From JAENVT01 sp031424145 (GTDB taxonomy: Bacteria > Actinomycetota > Acidimicrobiia > Acidimicrobiales > Ilumatobacteraceae): a DNA stretch of 32,683 nucleotides. The stretch covers positions 1 through 32,683 of the forward strand of contig JANPGV010000314.1 in NCBI GenBank assembly GCA_031424145.1, in the 5' to 3' direction. Below, piece by piece: positions 15,833 to 23,963 of the stretch (position 1 is its first letter; every line of letters begins with the position of its first letter). The translations under genes and the position numbers were made by a program. The notes below the pieces were generated by a model, which made no database searches, was not told the origin of the DNA, and was given only the letters and a program-made list of their open reading frames with translations.

Positions 15833-17444
15833 CGGATCCGACGCGTTCGTGGCTACCCGATGCCATCACGATGACTGTCGTCAACGCCAGCAGAATGGTC
15901 GCTAACGCAAAAGCCTGAGCGCGTGGCAACGCTCCTGCTCGTCCGAGGAGGCGACCGATCGCGATTGGCAGGGTCTCACTGCCGGATCGCGTCAGGATTG
16001 TCGTGGCACCGAATTCGCCGAGCGAGATCGCCGCGGAGAACCCGGCGCCTGCCAGCAGTGGCCGGCGCAGCGCACGCGCGTCGACCTGCCACCACGCTCG
16101 GATCGGCGTCGCCCCCAAGGTCGCCGCTGCCGCACGCAGGTCGCGCGGTATCGCCCGCAGCACAGCGAGCATGGCGCGCACGACGAAGGGCACTGCAACG
16201 AGCGCGTGTCCAAGTGGGACGAGCCACCATCGTGCCCGCCAGTCCACGGGCGGCTTGTCGAAGGTGATGAGCATGCCGAGCCCGATTGTCACGGCCGAGG
16301 TGGCGAGCGGCAGCATCAGGCCTGCGTCGAGCAGTCTGCCGAACCGGGGTGATGCGTTGATCGCCGTTGCCGCGAGGAACCCGATGATCGTCGCGATGAA
16401 CGCAGCGACGACCGCGAAGCGCAACGACGTGGCGACCGACGCCAGCGGGTCCACACCGAGTCCCGCACCGGGTCGGATCTCGGCCGTTCCCAGCTTGGTC
16501 CACGCCGACGCCGACCACGCGCCACCGACATCGAAGGAGCGGCTCACAAGAGCGACGAGTGGAGCGCCGACGAGGAGACAGATCCCCGCGCTGACGGCAC
16601 CGACGATTCGCCGCTCGCGTCGACTGCGAGGCCTGTGCGGCGCGGTCGCTCCCGGCAACTCCAGGGCTGAGCGGCGCTGCCGTCGAGAGGTCCAGAAGAT
16701 GACCGCCGCCAGAAGTACGAGTTGCATCGCCGACAGGGCGGCGGCTCCACTGACATCGCCGAGTTGAGTTGCCCGCCGGGCGATCTCGACCTCGAGGGTC
16801 GGATGAGTCGGTCCTCCCAACAGCTTGGCAACACCGAACGACGTGAAGCTGAACAGGAAGATGACAGCGGCGGCAGACCACAGGGCCGGTCGCAGCAATG
16901 GGAGCATGATCAGACGCGCAGCCCGGCTCGGCGACGCTCCCAAGGTGCGCGCCGCGCCGACCAGGTCGTGCGGGACCACCGCGATCATCGAGCCGACGAG
17001 GCGAACCACCACGGCGATGTTGAAGAAGACGTGTGCCACGATCATCGCCTGCGCTGTGCCGTGCCACGACGAAGGAAGCAGAGCAAGAAATGCTGCCCCC
17101 ACGACGACCGTCGGCAGCACGAACGGCACGGTTGTCGCGGCCATCAGCGCCCTGCGGCCTCGGAAGCTGTAGCGGGCGAGGACGTACGCGGGCAATGTGC
17201 CGACCACGAGTGTCAACACCGTGCTGACTGCTGCCTGCCAGGCCGTGAACCACACGATTCCGGCAACGTTGTCGAACGGCGATCTACCGCTCGTCCCGTG
17301 TCGCAATGTCGTCCACAGCAGCGTGCACACCGGCCACGCGTAGAACACGGTGATGAACAGCACCGGTGCTGCAGCTATTGCCGCGAAGAACCACCGTGGC
17401 GGGCGGTTCAGCGCAGCACGATGGTCGTCCACTCGTCCTGCCAC
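15825..17444 (-). CDS. thiP: ABC transporter permease, two-domain thiamine type (ThiP-like)
   Basis: A roughly 539-residue inner-membrane permease with two tandem permease domains, each with about six hydrophobic helices. The EAA-type cytoplasmic loops are visible in both halves: GAARTLGASPSRAARLIMLP in the first and AAAATLGATPIRAWWQVDAR in the second. This duplicated plan is typical of ThiP and ferric-iron FbpB permeases. A linker of basic residues (RRQRRSAL to RSRRERR) separates the halves. The start is uncertain. GTG at 17442-17444 overlaps the binding-protein gene by 37 bases, and GTG at 17430-17432 is equally possible. The first membrane helix (WFFAAIAAAPVLFITVF) follows either. The substrate is inferred from operon context. 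Confidence 0.88.
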   Translation of the reverse strand: MAGRVDDHRAALNRPPRWFFAAIAAAPVLFITVFYAWPVCTLLWTTLRHGTSGRSPFDNVAGIVWFTAWQAAVSTVLTLVVGTLPAYVLARYSFRGRRALMAATTVPFVLPTVVVGAAFLALLPSSWHGTAQAMIVAHVFFNIAVVVRLVGSMIAVVPHDLVGAARTLGASPSRAARLIMLPLLRPALWSAAAVIFLFSFTSFGVAKLLGGPTHPTLEVEIARRATQLGDVSGAAALSAMQLVLLAAVIFWTSRRQRRSALELPGATAPHRPRSRRERRIVGAVSAGICLLVGAPLVALVSRSFDVGGAWSASAWTKLGTAEIRPGAGLGVDPLASVATSLRFAVVAAFIATIIGFLAATAINASPRFGRLLDAGLMLPLATSAVTIGLGMLITFDKPPVDWRARWWLVPLGHALVAVPFVVRAMLAVLRAIPRDLRAAAATLGATPIRAWWQVDARALRRPLLAGAGFSAAISLGEFGATTILTRSGSETLPIAIGRLLGRAGALPRAQAFALATILLALTTVIVMASGSHERVGSDA

Positions 17445-18505
17445 CGCTGGCGGTTCGCGGCTATGTCGGCCGGGTCGATGCTGAATGGATTCGTTGCGAT
17501 CACTGCGAACTTGGTGAACTCAGGCGGCAGGGTCGAGTCGGTGCGCGCTGGATAGACGAAGAGGTTGAGCGGTAGCTCGTTCTGGAAGGGGGCGCCGATC
17601 AGGAAGTCGACGAGCTTTCGCGCCTCTGCCTCGTGATGTGTGCCGCGCAGCACCCCCGTGAACTCGACCTGGCGGAAGCAGGTCGAGTCGACCACGCCCG
17701 TGGGCGCATCGGTGCGCGGTGGATCGGCGAAGATCACCTCGGCGGGCGGGCTAGACCCGTAGCTGACGACCAGCGGTCGCGAGCCGGTCGAGCCGGCAGC
17801 ACCGCTGAACTCGTCGTCGTATGCGGTGGTCCAGCTGTCGACGACCTCGACGCCGTTCCCCCGCAGTGCCTTCCAGTAGCCCTGCCAACCGGTCTCGCCC
17901 TTGTCGGCAATGGTGGCCATCAGGAATGCCAGACCCGGCGATGACGTGGACGGGTTCTCCACGACCAGCAGGTCCTTGTACTCCGGCCTGAGCAGATCGT
18001 CGAGGCTCGCCGGCGGGCTGACGTTGTGCGATTTGAACCAGCCGATGTCGTAGTTGATGCACACGTCACCGAAGTCCACCGGGGTCAGCTCGTGACCCGG
18101 TACCAATCGAGTGAGGTTCGTATCGATGGTGTTCCAGTCGTTGGGCTCGTACTTCGTGAAGACCTTGCCGTCGAGCGCCGCTGACAGCAAGGTGTTGTCG
18201 ACGCCCCACATCACGTCGCCTTCGGGATTGCCGGCAGTCAACGTCGCCTTGGTCACCATCGTGCCGGCGTCGCCGGCGATGACGATCTTCACCGCGATGC
18301 CGGTGGCCTTCGTGAACTCGTCGAGAACGGAGTTGAGCGACGTCTTCTCCGTCGGAAACGAGTCGTAGGCGACCAACGTGATCGGCGCCGGTTTGCCGGA
18401 CGAACCGCTCGATCCGCATCCAACCGCGACAGGCACGAACGAAGCGATCAATGCGACAGCCAGGGAGCGTTTCCCAAAACCGAATGTCCCAAAACCAGGT
18501 ATCAC
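17408..18505 (-). CDS. thiB: Thiamine ABC transporter substrate-binding lipoprotein (ThiB/TbpA-like)
   Basis: A 365-residue extracytoplasmic binding protein. The N-terminus has a basic start and hydrophobic core (SLAVALIASFVPVAVGC), with C30 as the likely lipid-anchored cysteine. Conserved ThiB features follow: ITLVAYDSFP, GDAGTMVTKATLTAGNPEGDVMWGVDNTLLSAAL, VDFGDVCINYDIGWF, LLVVENPSTSSPGLAFLMATI, and YGSSPPAEVIFADPP. The last two are typical of thiamine-binding TbpA proteins. The GTG start (18503-18505) overlaps the TGA of the thiamine diphosphokinase gene in a GTGA junction. It belongs to the TPP-riboswitch operon, so expression should fall when thiamine diphosphate is plentiful. Confidence 0.93.
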   Translation of the reverse strand: MIPGFGTFGFGKRSLAVALIASFVPVAVGCGSSGSSGKPAPITLVAYDSFPTEKTSLNSVLDEFTKATGIAVKIVIAGDAGTMVTKATLTAGNPEGDVMWGVDNTLLSAALDGKVFTKYEPNDWNTIDTNLTRLVPGHELTPVDFGDVCINYDIGWFKSHNVSPPASLDDLLRPEYKDLLVVENPSTSSPGLAFLMATIADKGETGWQGYWKALRGNGVEVVDSWTTAYDDEFSGAAGSTGSRPLVVSYGSSPPAEVIFADPPRTDAPTGVVDSTCFRQVEFTGVLRGTHHEAEARKLVDFLIGAPFQNELPLNLFVYPARTDSTLPPEFTKFAVIATNPFSIDPADIAANRQRWQDEWTTIVLR

Positions 18506-19137
18506 GGCACCACCAGGGTAAGAATGCCGTCGGCGACGGCGACGTTTAAGAGGCCGGTTGTCTCATTGCTGATCCCGAGCGTGCTCCACGGCTTCAGCAC
18601 GGCGCCGGTCAACGACCATCGCGCTCCCGTGACGTCGACGCCCGAGCACGGGCCGTGCAACGCGAGCAACGAGAACGGGGACCTCTGTGGCATGTCGATC
18701 GTCAGCGATCGCCCGGGATGGATCACATGCACGGCTGTGTCGCCGAGCATAAGCCGGATGGTCTCGAAGTGCGCCAGCGCCGGGTTCCCCAACGCGGCCA
18801 GGGTGCCCAGGGCGTGATCGAACCTCTCTCCGATCGCGCCGAAGACCAGCAGGTCGTCGGCCGCCGTGGCGGTGGCACGGATGAGGGCCAGCTCGGTATC
18901 GGTCGCGCCCTTGTCGACAGGATGCTGGTCGATCTCCAGTTCGTGGGCGTACGCCCACATCTTGCCGTGCGCAGTGATGCTGTCGAGATCGCCGATCAGG
19001 ACCGTCGGCCTCAACCCGGCTGCGACTGCGTGATCGAGCCCGCTATCGGCGGCGATGATCGTGGCTTCGGCAACCACGTTGGAGACGGCAAGGGGCGATA
19101 GCGGACCACCGCCGATCACCACCACCACTTGCGACAT
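18502..19137 (-). CDS. thiN: Thiamine diphosphokinase
   Basis: A 211-residue enzyme that makes thiamine diphosphate from imported thiamine and ATP. Family motifs are clear: AADSGLDHAVAAGLRP, the metal/phosphate site VLIGDLDS (47-53), DKGATDTELAL (75-85) and GAIGERFDH (100-108), followed by a C-terminal beta-rich thiamine-binding domain (FSLLALHGPCSGVDVTG, GISNE). The ATG at 19135-19137 is placed by GGAGG at 5-7 bases upstream, which is also the 3' edge of the TPP riboswitch. It is first in the operon with ThiB, ThiP and ThiQ, so the operon couples uptake of thiamine to its activation. Confidence 0.94.
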   Translation of the reverse strand: MSQVVVVIGGGPLSPLAVSNVVAEATIIAADSGLDHAVAAGLRPTVLIGDLDSITAHGKMWAYAHELEIDQHPVDKGATDTELALIRATATAADDLLVFGAIGERFDHALGTLAALGNPALAHFETIRLMLGDTAVHVIHPGRSLTIDMPQRSPFSLLALHGPCSGVDVTGARWSLTGAVLKPWSTLGISNETTGLLNVAVADGILTLVVP

Positions 19138-19139
19138 CG

Positions 19140-19236
19140 CATCCCTCCGCTGGCATTACCCAGATCAGGTTCCGGTCGGTGGCGGCGCCCACCCTCTCAG
19201 CCCACCGATCCTGCGAGCTCCCCGTTTTCGGTCTCC
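19140..19236 (-). ncRNA. TPP (THI-box) riboswitch
   Basis: Read on the minus strand, this stretch holds the conserved thiamine-diphosphate aptamer: GGGGAGCTC (19223-19215), GGCTGAGAGGG, a P3 stem (GTGGGCG...CGCCAC), then ACCTGATCTGG, GTAATGCCAGCG and GAGGGA. The order and sequence match the THI element. The final GGAGGG doubles as the ribosome binding site of the thiamine diphosphokinase gene, six bases before its ATG. Ligand binding should therefore hide the site and block translation, with no separate expression platform needed. The outer P1 stem is not obvious by eye. Confidence 0.96.
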
Positions 19237-19239
19237 GTG

Positions 19240-19245
19240 AGCCTA
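19240..19245 (-). promoter_or_regulatory. Possible -10 box of the thiamine operon
   Basis: TAGGCT on the minus strand lies just upstream of the riboswitch aptamer and would place a start site near 19233. No convincing -35 hexamer is seen, so this rests on position and one hexamer only. Confidence 0.35.
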
Positions 19246-19668
19246 GCCGTGCGGCGCTGGGTCTGCACCACGACCACCGCCGTCGTTGATCAACACCATG
19301 GGCAACGAGGACAACGTGGCGATCGGCGGGGCCGGCGCAATCAGCGTGGGCACACTCCGCGAGCCGCGTCCATCGAACCGGGCACGCCCAGAACGCTACG
19401 TACGGTTCTGGGGCCGCCCAGTTCGTCCTCCGGCCTTCGCGCAGATGGCGAACACCACGTTTCGAGCGACGCCCCCCATTTGTCTCACCTTGCTGCCGAA
19501 CTCATCCCTCGTCGAGGTTGGCACACTGGTTCTGGTCGCTGCTGTGTAGAACGGCACGATGTTGAGGCCCAGGACAACGCCTGGACCTGGCGCTGAACGT
19601 CAGCACAACGGCAACCATCGCCAGCAACCCGATCGGGCGAGCGTGTTGAACGGTGCCGCGTCCCGCGC
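19246..19668. other. Gene-free stretch with one perfect hairpin
   Basis: About 420 bases lie between the thiamine riboswitch promoter and the end of the cation transporter gene. Several short frames are open, but none has a start site, a recognisable domain or codon use like the neighbours. The notable structure is CCCAGAAC (19387-19394) and GTTCTGGG (19405-19412) around the loop GCTACGTACG, a perfect 8-base-pair stem. A weaker CCAGG/CCTGG stem sits at 19569-19584. The hairpins could be terminators for the transporter gene, but no T-run follows. Confidence 0.5.
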
Positions 19669-20592
19669 TCACAACCTCGACTTCCGTCGGATGTCGGGCT
19701 CGAAGTAGATCGTCGTCGTCTTGGGAACCGCTGCTCGCACTGCGATCTCGACCTGGTCGATGGCCTGCGCCAGCTCCTCGACGGACAGCGAGTGGTCGAA
19801 GTCGACCTTCGCCGCCAATAACAGGTCATCGGGCCCGAGGTGCATCGTCCGGAGATGGATGATCGAGAGGACTTTGGGGCACGATCGGATCGCTGCGTGG
19901 ATCTGCTCGAGATCGCTGTCGGAGGCCGCCTCGCCGATCAGCAGTGGTTTGGTTTCTCGCGCCAGGACGAACGCGATCACGACGAGTAGCGCGCCGATGG
20001 CGATCGATCCGACGGCATCCCATTTCGGATTGCCGGTGATCTCGGCAAGAGCCAAACCGGCCAGCGCGAACAAGAGGCCGATCTCGGCGCCGACGTCTTC
20101 GAGAAGGACCACAGGTAACTCGGGCGACTTCGAGTTGCGTATGAACGAGATCCAGCTCGTGCCCGGTGTCCGGACGTGGTTCGACTCCTTGACCGCGGTA
20201 CGCAGCGACAACGATTCGAGGACGACAGCGATCATCAGGATGGCAAAGGCGACGATCGGGCTGGAGACCTCGTGTGGGTGCCTGAGCTTCTGGATCCCTT
20301 CGTAGAGCGCGAACAAACCACCCATGCTGAACAGCACGAGCGCGACCACGAACGCCCAGAAGTAGCGTTCCGGGCCGTATCCGAATGGATGAGCGTCGTC
20401 AGCGGGACGATTTCCACGTTTGGACCCGAGCATGAGCAACGCCTGGTTGCCTGTGTCGGCCAAGGAGTGAGCGGATTCGGCGAGGAGGCCGGCTGATCGG
20501 GTGATGAGGAATCCGACGAACTTGGCCACTGCGATGCCGAGGTTGGCGAAGAACGCGGCGATGATTGCCTTCCGGCTGCCCTCTTGCATCAC
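19669..20592 (-). CDS. Cation diffusion facilitator family transporter
   Basis: A 307-residue inner-membrane cation/proton antiporter that exports divalent metals such as zinc, iron or manganese. The first helices carry GLLAESAHSLADTGNQALLMLG (35-56), the metal-site helix with H42 and D46. HPFGYGPERYFWAF (68-81) is the conserved loop, and LLEDVGAEIGLLFALAGL supplies the second acidic metal site. The cytoplasmic C-terminal domain (DSDLEQIHAAI to TTTIYFEPDI) is the usual small metal-binding fold, though histidines are few. The wording resembles the SLC30A9-like branch. Metal preference is not readable. Two ATG codons are tandem at the start. It is divergent from the SDR gene across 48 bases and has no operon partner. 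Confidence 0.92.
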   Translation of the reverse strand: MMQEGSRKAIIAAFFANLGIAVAKFVGFLITRSAGLLAESAHSLADTGNQALLMLGSKRGNRPADDAHPFGYGPERYFWAFVVALVLFSMGGLFALYEGIQKLRHPHEVSSPIVAFAILMIAVVLESLSLRTAVKESNHVRTPGTSWISFIRNSKSPELPVVLLEDVGAEIGLLFALAGLALAEITGNPKWDAVGSIAIGALLVVIAFVLARETKPLLIGEAASDSDLEQIHAAIRSCPKVLSIIHLRTMHLGPDDLLLAAKVDFDHSLSVEELAQAIDQVEIAVRAAVPKTTTIYFEPDIRRKSRL

Positions 20593-20640
20593 GCAAGGTT
20601 GGCATCTGTCGCCGGTGAGTTACAAAGAGGGAACAGGCCC

Positions 20641-21420
20641 ATGGGTGAACTCGATGGTCGTATTGCGCTCGTCACGGGAGGCGGCAGGGGAATCGGTCGT
20701 GGCATCAGCGAGTTGCTGGCAGCCGAAGGCGCAGCAATCGGCGTGAACTATCGCCGTGACGCTGATGCGGCTGCCGACACAGTTGCATCGATTCGTGGAG
20801 CGGGCGGAGTGGCCAGCGCGTTCCAAGGGTCGGTCGACGACCCAGATGCGTGCGCCTCCGTGATCGATGCTGTCGTCAGTGAGTTCGGCGGTCTCGACAT
20901 CCTCGTGTGCAATGCCGGGATTGCCTCGCGGGGCAATTCCGTGGCCGACACCGACCCGGCGGAGATGCAGCGCGTCGTGGCCGCCCATGCATTCGGTCCG
21001 CACCATCTCGCCCGCTTGGCTCTGCCGCACCTCAGGTCTCGCGGACGCGATAGCGGGCGCAGCGACATCGTGATGATCTCCTCGGTCGCAACATCGAACT
21101 ACTCGGCCAACGGCGCGCCGTACAACATGGGCAAGGCGGCCATGGAGGCGCTGGCGTTCACGCTGGCAAAGGAAGAACGAGTCAACGGCATCCGCGTCAA
21201 CATCGTCGCGCCCGGTCTTGTCGAGACCGAGATGGGCGTTCGCCTCGCTCGAGCGATGACGGGGAATCGTGACATGCAGGACCTGCGACAGCTCGACGCC
21301 GCGGCGCCGTTCGGGCGCGTCTGTCAGCCGCTCGATGTCGCCAACGTCGTGCTGTGGCTGTGCAGTGAGGGTGCCGCCTACATCACCGGGCAGCGCATCG
21401 TCTGCAATGGTGGCGGCTAG
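20641..21420 (+). CDS. Short-chain dehydrogenase/reductase (FabG-like SDR)
   Basis: A 259-residue classical SDR. Cofactor and catalytic motifs are complete: TGGGRGIG (12-19), NYRRD at the end of the second strand (arginines there usually favour NADPH), LVCNAGI, the catalytic serine in MISSVATSN, the Y-x3-K pair in PYNMGKAAMEAL, and PGLVETEMG. It ends GQRIVCNGGG, the standard SDR tail. The substrate is unknown; 3-oxoacyl-carrier and sugar or alcohol reductases share this form. The ATG at 20641 is supported by GAGGGAA about ten bases upstream and by homology starting MGELDGRIALVTGG. It is divergent from the cation transporter gene and 49 bases before the NfuA-like gene. Confidence 0.93.
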   Translation: MGELDGRIALVTGGGRGIGRGISELLAAEGAAIGVNYRRDADAAADTVASIRGAGGVASAFQGSVDDPDACASVIDAVVSEFGGLDILVCNAGIASRGNSVADTDPAEMQRVVAAHAFGPHHLARLALPHLRSRGRDSGRSDIVMISSVATSNYSANGAPYNMGKAAMEALAFTLAKEERVNGIRVNIVAPGLVETEMGVRLARAMTGNRDMQDLRQLDAAAPFGRVCQPLDVANVVLWLCSEGAAYITGQRIVCNGGG

Positions 21421-21456
21421 GCGGCACAGGGTGTTAGCGGCGACGGAATCGGCCGA

Positions 21457-21462
21457 TAGCCT
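21457..21462 (+). promoter_or_regulatory. Possible -10 box for leaderless transcription of the nfuA-like gene
   Basis: TAGCCT ends eight bases before the GTG at 21470, the spacing expected if transcription starts at or next to the start codon. There is no Shine-Dalgarno before that GTG, and the -35 region (TTAGCG) is poor. Confidence 0.3.
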
Positions 21463-21469
21463 TGCTGCC

Positions 21470-22117
21470 GTGAGTCCCCTTGCCGCAGAGGCCGCCAAGA
21501 CAGAGGTCGGCCAGATCATTACCGTCACTGCCGAGGCCCTGAAAGAGCTGGTCACGTTGCGCGACAGCGAGCCAGAAGGCGACCGACTCGGTTTGCGTCT
21601 CGAGATCGTCAGCAACCCTGGCGAGGATTTCAAATACGACCTCAGCTTCGACATTGTCACGAAAGCCGCGTTCAGCGATGAGGTTCGCACCCACTCCCGT
21701 CCCGAGATCGGCAGCTTGAAGGTCATCATCGCTGCCGCGGCAATGGATCTCCTCGAAGGGGCAACTCTCGATCACACCGCGACGCAAGGGCTGATCATTC
21801 GCAACCCGAACAAGCCGAAGGCGCCGTCCGTCGAGGGTCTGATCTCCAACGACGCACTCAGCGCCGAGGTCGAGGCACTGATCAAGGATGAGGTCAACCC
21901 GGCGCTCGCCGCGCACGGCGGTTTCGTCTCATATGTCGGTCACGATGGCGAGGGCACTGCGTACCTGACGATGGGCGGTGGGTGCCACGGCTGTTCGATG
22001 AGCCGCATGACCATGCTCGACGGAGTGCAGACGATGATGGTCGAGCAGATTCCGGAGATCGAGCGTGTCCGCGACCTCACTGATCACGCGTCTGGCGAGA
22101 ACCCTTACTATCACTGA
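21470..22117 (+). CDS. nfuA: NfuA-like iron-sulfur cluster carrier
   Basis: A 215-residue two-domain Fe-S carrier. Residues 1-105 are an A-type (IscA-like) domain (VTAEALKELVTLRDSE, GLRLEIVSNPG, DLSFDI) that has no cysteine, as in E. coli NfuA, where this domain only docks client proteins. Residues 130-205 are the NifU C-terminal domain, with VEALIKDEVNPALAAHGGFV and the cluster-binding GGGCHGCSMSRMTM (C172, C175). It would pass a 4Fe-4S cluster to client enzymes. The GTG at 21470 is the likely start, with a possible leaderless promoter; a GTG at 21431 would add 13 residues. Its last 41 bases overlap the end of the convergent hydrolase gene. Confidence 0.93.
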   Translation: MSPLAAEAAKTEVGQIITVTAEALKELVTLRDSEPEGDRLGLRLEIVSNPGEDFKYDLSFDIVTKAAFSDEVRTHSRPEIGSLKVIIAAAAMDLLEGATLDHTATQGLIIRNPNKPKAPSVEGLISNDALSAEVEALIKDEVNPALAAHGGFVSYVGHDGEGTAYLTMGGGCHGCSMSRMTMLDGVQTMMVEQIPEIERVRDLTDHASGENPYYH

Positions 22118-22745
22118 CGAAGTCGACGATGGCCCGCTGCAGCAGGTGCCGCTCGTCTCCAAGGGTCGCGACGTGACCACTGTGCCGCAGCCGTAGACGC
22201 TGCACGTCGCAAGTGAGCAGGTCGGCGATGACGTCGGATGCCGACGGATCCACGACGTCGTCGTTGGCACTTGTCACGAGGAGCACCGGTCGATCGATAG
22301 CCGCCAGATCGAGGGTGCCGACGCCCTCCGTCATGGCGACGAAAGCCTCGATCGGCAGGCATTCGTAGGCGATCTCGTCGACAGTGGACGGACCGACCTC
22401 CACCCAGATCTGGCCGTGGTCTCTCCGCCATCGCAGACCCTCCATGGCGTCGGGATCCGGGGCAACGGGGTTGATGCAGACAACCGCTCCGCAGCGCTGC
22501 TCGGCGGCAAGCTGCAGACCGAGGTCCGCTCCCATCGACTGACCGACAACGACGTCGGCCGGCCAGGACCGCGCCGCCTCGAGCCAATCCGACCAGGTCA
22601 CACCAATCAGGTCGTCCGGGTCCGTGCCGTGGCCGGGAAGTGTGGGAGCCAAGGTCGTGAAGCCGGCGTCGATGCACGCGGCGACGATCGGCCACATGGT
22701 CGCACCGGTGCCGCCGAGCCCGTGCAGGCACAGCACCCGAGTCAT
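22077..22745 (-). CDS. Alpha/beta-fold hydrolase
   Basis: A 222-residue alpha/beta hydrolase, perhaps an esterase or lipase-like carboxylesterase. The oxyanion loop is LCLHGLGGTGATMWP (5-19), the nucleophile elbow is VVGQSMGADLGLQLA (S70), the acid is likely in VTSANDDVVDP, and the catalytic histidine lies in LRHSGHVATLGDE. The short lid and TLPGHGTDPDDL resemble carboxylesterase/monoacylglycerol lipase types. No signal peptide. The ATG at 22743-22745 overlaps the TGA of the upstream Cys/Met enzyme gene (ATGA). The 3' end runs 41 bases into the convergent nfuA-like gene, a long antisense overlap that may affect either mRNA. Confidence 0.9.
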   Translation of the reverse strand: MTRVLCLHGLGGTGATMWPIVAACIDAGFTTLAPTLPGHGTDPDDLIGVTWSDWLEAARSWPADVVVGQSMGADLGLQLAAEQRCGAVVCINPVAPDPDAMEGLRWRRDHGQIWVEVGPSTVDEIAYECLPIEAFVAMTEGVGTLDLAAIDRPVLLVTSANDDVVDPSASDVIADLLTCDVQRLRLRHSGHVATLGDERHLLQRAIVDFVSDSKGSRQTRDQ

Positions 22746-23905
22746 CGAGGCAAGGCGCCGGTGAGATCGCTCACCACATCAGCCGTGTCTTCGAGACCGA
22801 CCGAGATGCGCAGGAGGCCATCGCTGACACCCATGGCTGTCGCTTCTTCCGGGGTGAGGCTGGCGTGGGTCGAGGTCGCCGGATGACAAACCAGCGTCTC
22901 GGGACCACCGAGCGACGTCGCGACCCTGGCCAGTGTCAGCGAGTCGAGGAAGTGCTCGGCGGCGTTGCGCCCACCGGTGAGCTCGATCGCCAGGACAGTG
23001 CCTCCGTTGCGCATCTGCCGCTTGGCGAGATCGAACTGCGGATGCGAGACGAGGCCGGGGTAGTAGACGGTTGCGATGACGGGCTCTTCGGCGAGCACCT
23101 CGGCAATGTGCAGAGCCGAGGCCGCTTGATGTGCCGTGCGAACCGCGAGCGTGCGGATGCCGCGGATGGCGTTCAACGCGTCGTACGGCGAAGGAGTCGA
23201 TCCATGGAGCACGGAGTATGCCCAGATGGCGTCGACCAGCTCCTGCTCACCCGCGATCACTCCGAGCGTGGCGTCGTTGAGACCGGCGATGCCCTTGGTC
23301 GCCGAGTGCAGCGACAGGTGCACGCCATGAGCCAGCGGTTGCTGGCCGAGTGGCGTTGCGAACGTCGAGTCGACGACGGTGATCGGACCGCGCAACGCGC
23401 CGAGCTCATCGAGGTCGACCAGTTCGAGGCGGGGGTTCGAAGGGGTCTCGGCAAGCGCCAGCATCGTCCGGCCGGGCCGCAGAGCGGCTGCGAACGCCCC
23501 TGGTTCGGTACCGTCGACGAGGGTGACCTCGATGCCCATGCGTTGGCACGGGCCCTGCAGTAGCGCCAGAGTGCCGGCGTACAGCTGACGCTGGGCGACG
23601 ATGTGGTCTCCCGACGAGCACAGGGCGAAGATGACCGTGGCGATTGCGCCCATCCCGGACGCGAACGCCAACGCATCGTCGGCGCTCTCCAGTGCCGCAA
23701 TAGCGTCTTCGAACGAACGCACGGTCGGGTTCGAGTATCGGCTGTAGAACTCGCCGGCGCGGATGGCGGTTGCGCGCCGGTTGGCGTCGAGGAGGCCCTC
23801 GGATTCCCACGTGGTGCTGGCCCACAAGGCCGGCGCCAGCGACTTGCGGCTGTGAGCGCGCCCGGCCGTGATAGCCCGCGTTGCCGGCTGTTGGCTGTCG
23901 CTCAT
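22742..23905 (-). CDS. Cys/Met-metabolism PLP-dependent enzyme (cystathionine/methionine lyase or sulfhydrylase type)
   Basis: A 387-residue fold-type I PLP enzyme. Visible family signals are FYSRYSNPTVRSFEDAIAALE (tyrosine and arginine reaching the partner subunit), FASGMGAIATVIFAL (phosphate site), LAETPSNPRLELVDLDEL, VVDSTFATPLGQQPLAHG with the cofactor Asp, and the PLP lysine in LSLHSATKGIAGLNDATLG. The last differs from the usual TKYIGGHSD: Tyr, Gly-Gly-His-Ser become Gly, Ala-Gly-Leu-Asn. Also DST replaces the common DNT. The C-terminal SLGGPETLVCHPATSTHASL and LLRISVGLEDT are standard. Cystathionine gamma-synthase, gamma-lyase and methionine gamma-lyase cannot be separated here. Start ATG 23903-23905 matches family length. 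It is followed by an overlapping hydrolase gene. Confidence 0.88.
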   Translation of the reverse strand: MSDSQQPATRAITAGRAHSRKSLAPALWASTTWESEGLLDANRRATAIRAGEFYSRYSNPTVRSFEDAIAALESADDALAFASGMGAIATVIFALCSSGDHIVAQRQLYAGTLALLQGPCQRMGIEVTLVDGTEPGAFAAALRPGRTMLALAETPSNPRLELVDLDELGALRGPITVVDSTFATPLGQQPLAHGVHLSLHSATKGIAGLNDATLGVIAGEQELVDAIWAYSVLHGSTPSPYDALNAIRGIRTLAVRTAHQAASALHIAEVLAEEPVIATVYYPGLVSHPQFDLAKRQMRNGGTVLAIELTGGRNAAEHFLDSLTLARVATSLGGPETLVCHPATSTHASLTPEEATAMGVSDGLLRISVGLEDTADVVSDLTGALPR

Positions 23906-23963
23906 CGTCACAACGCTACGTGCTACGCCCCGACTGTGGCTACCGAGTTGAGCGATCGCTACG

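Noticed and set aside
15976..17253. A 425-codon minus-strand frame inside the permease gene
   Set aside because: It is Arg/Ser-rich in place of the membrane helices seen in the true permease frame.
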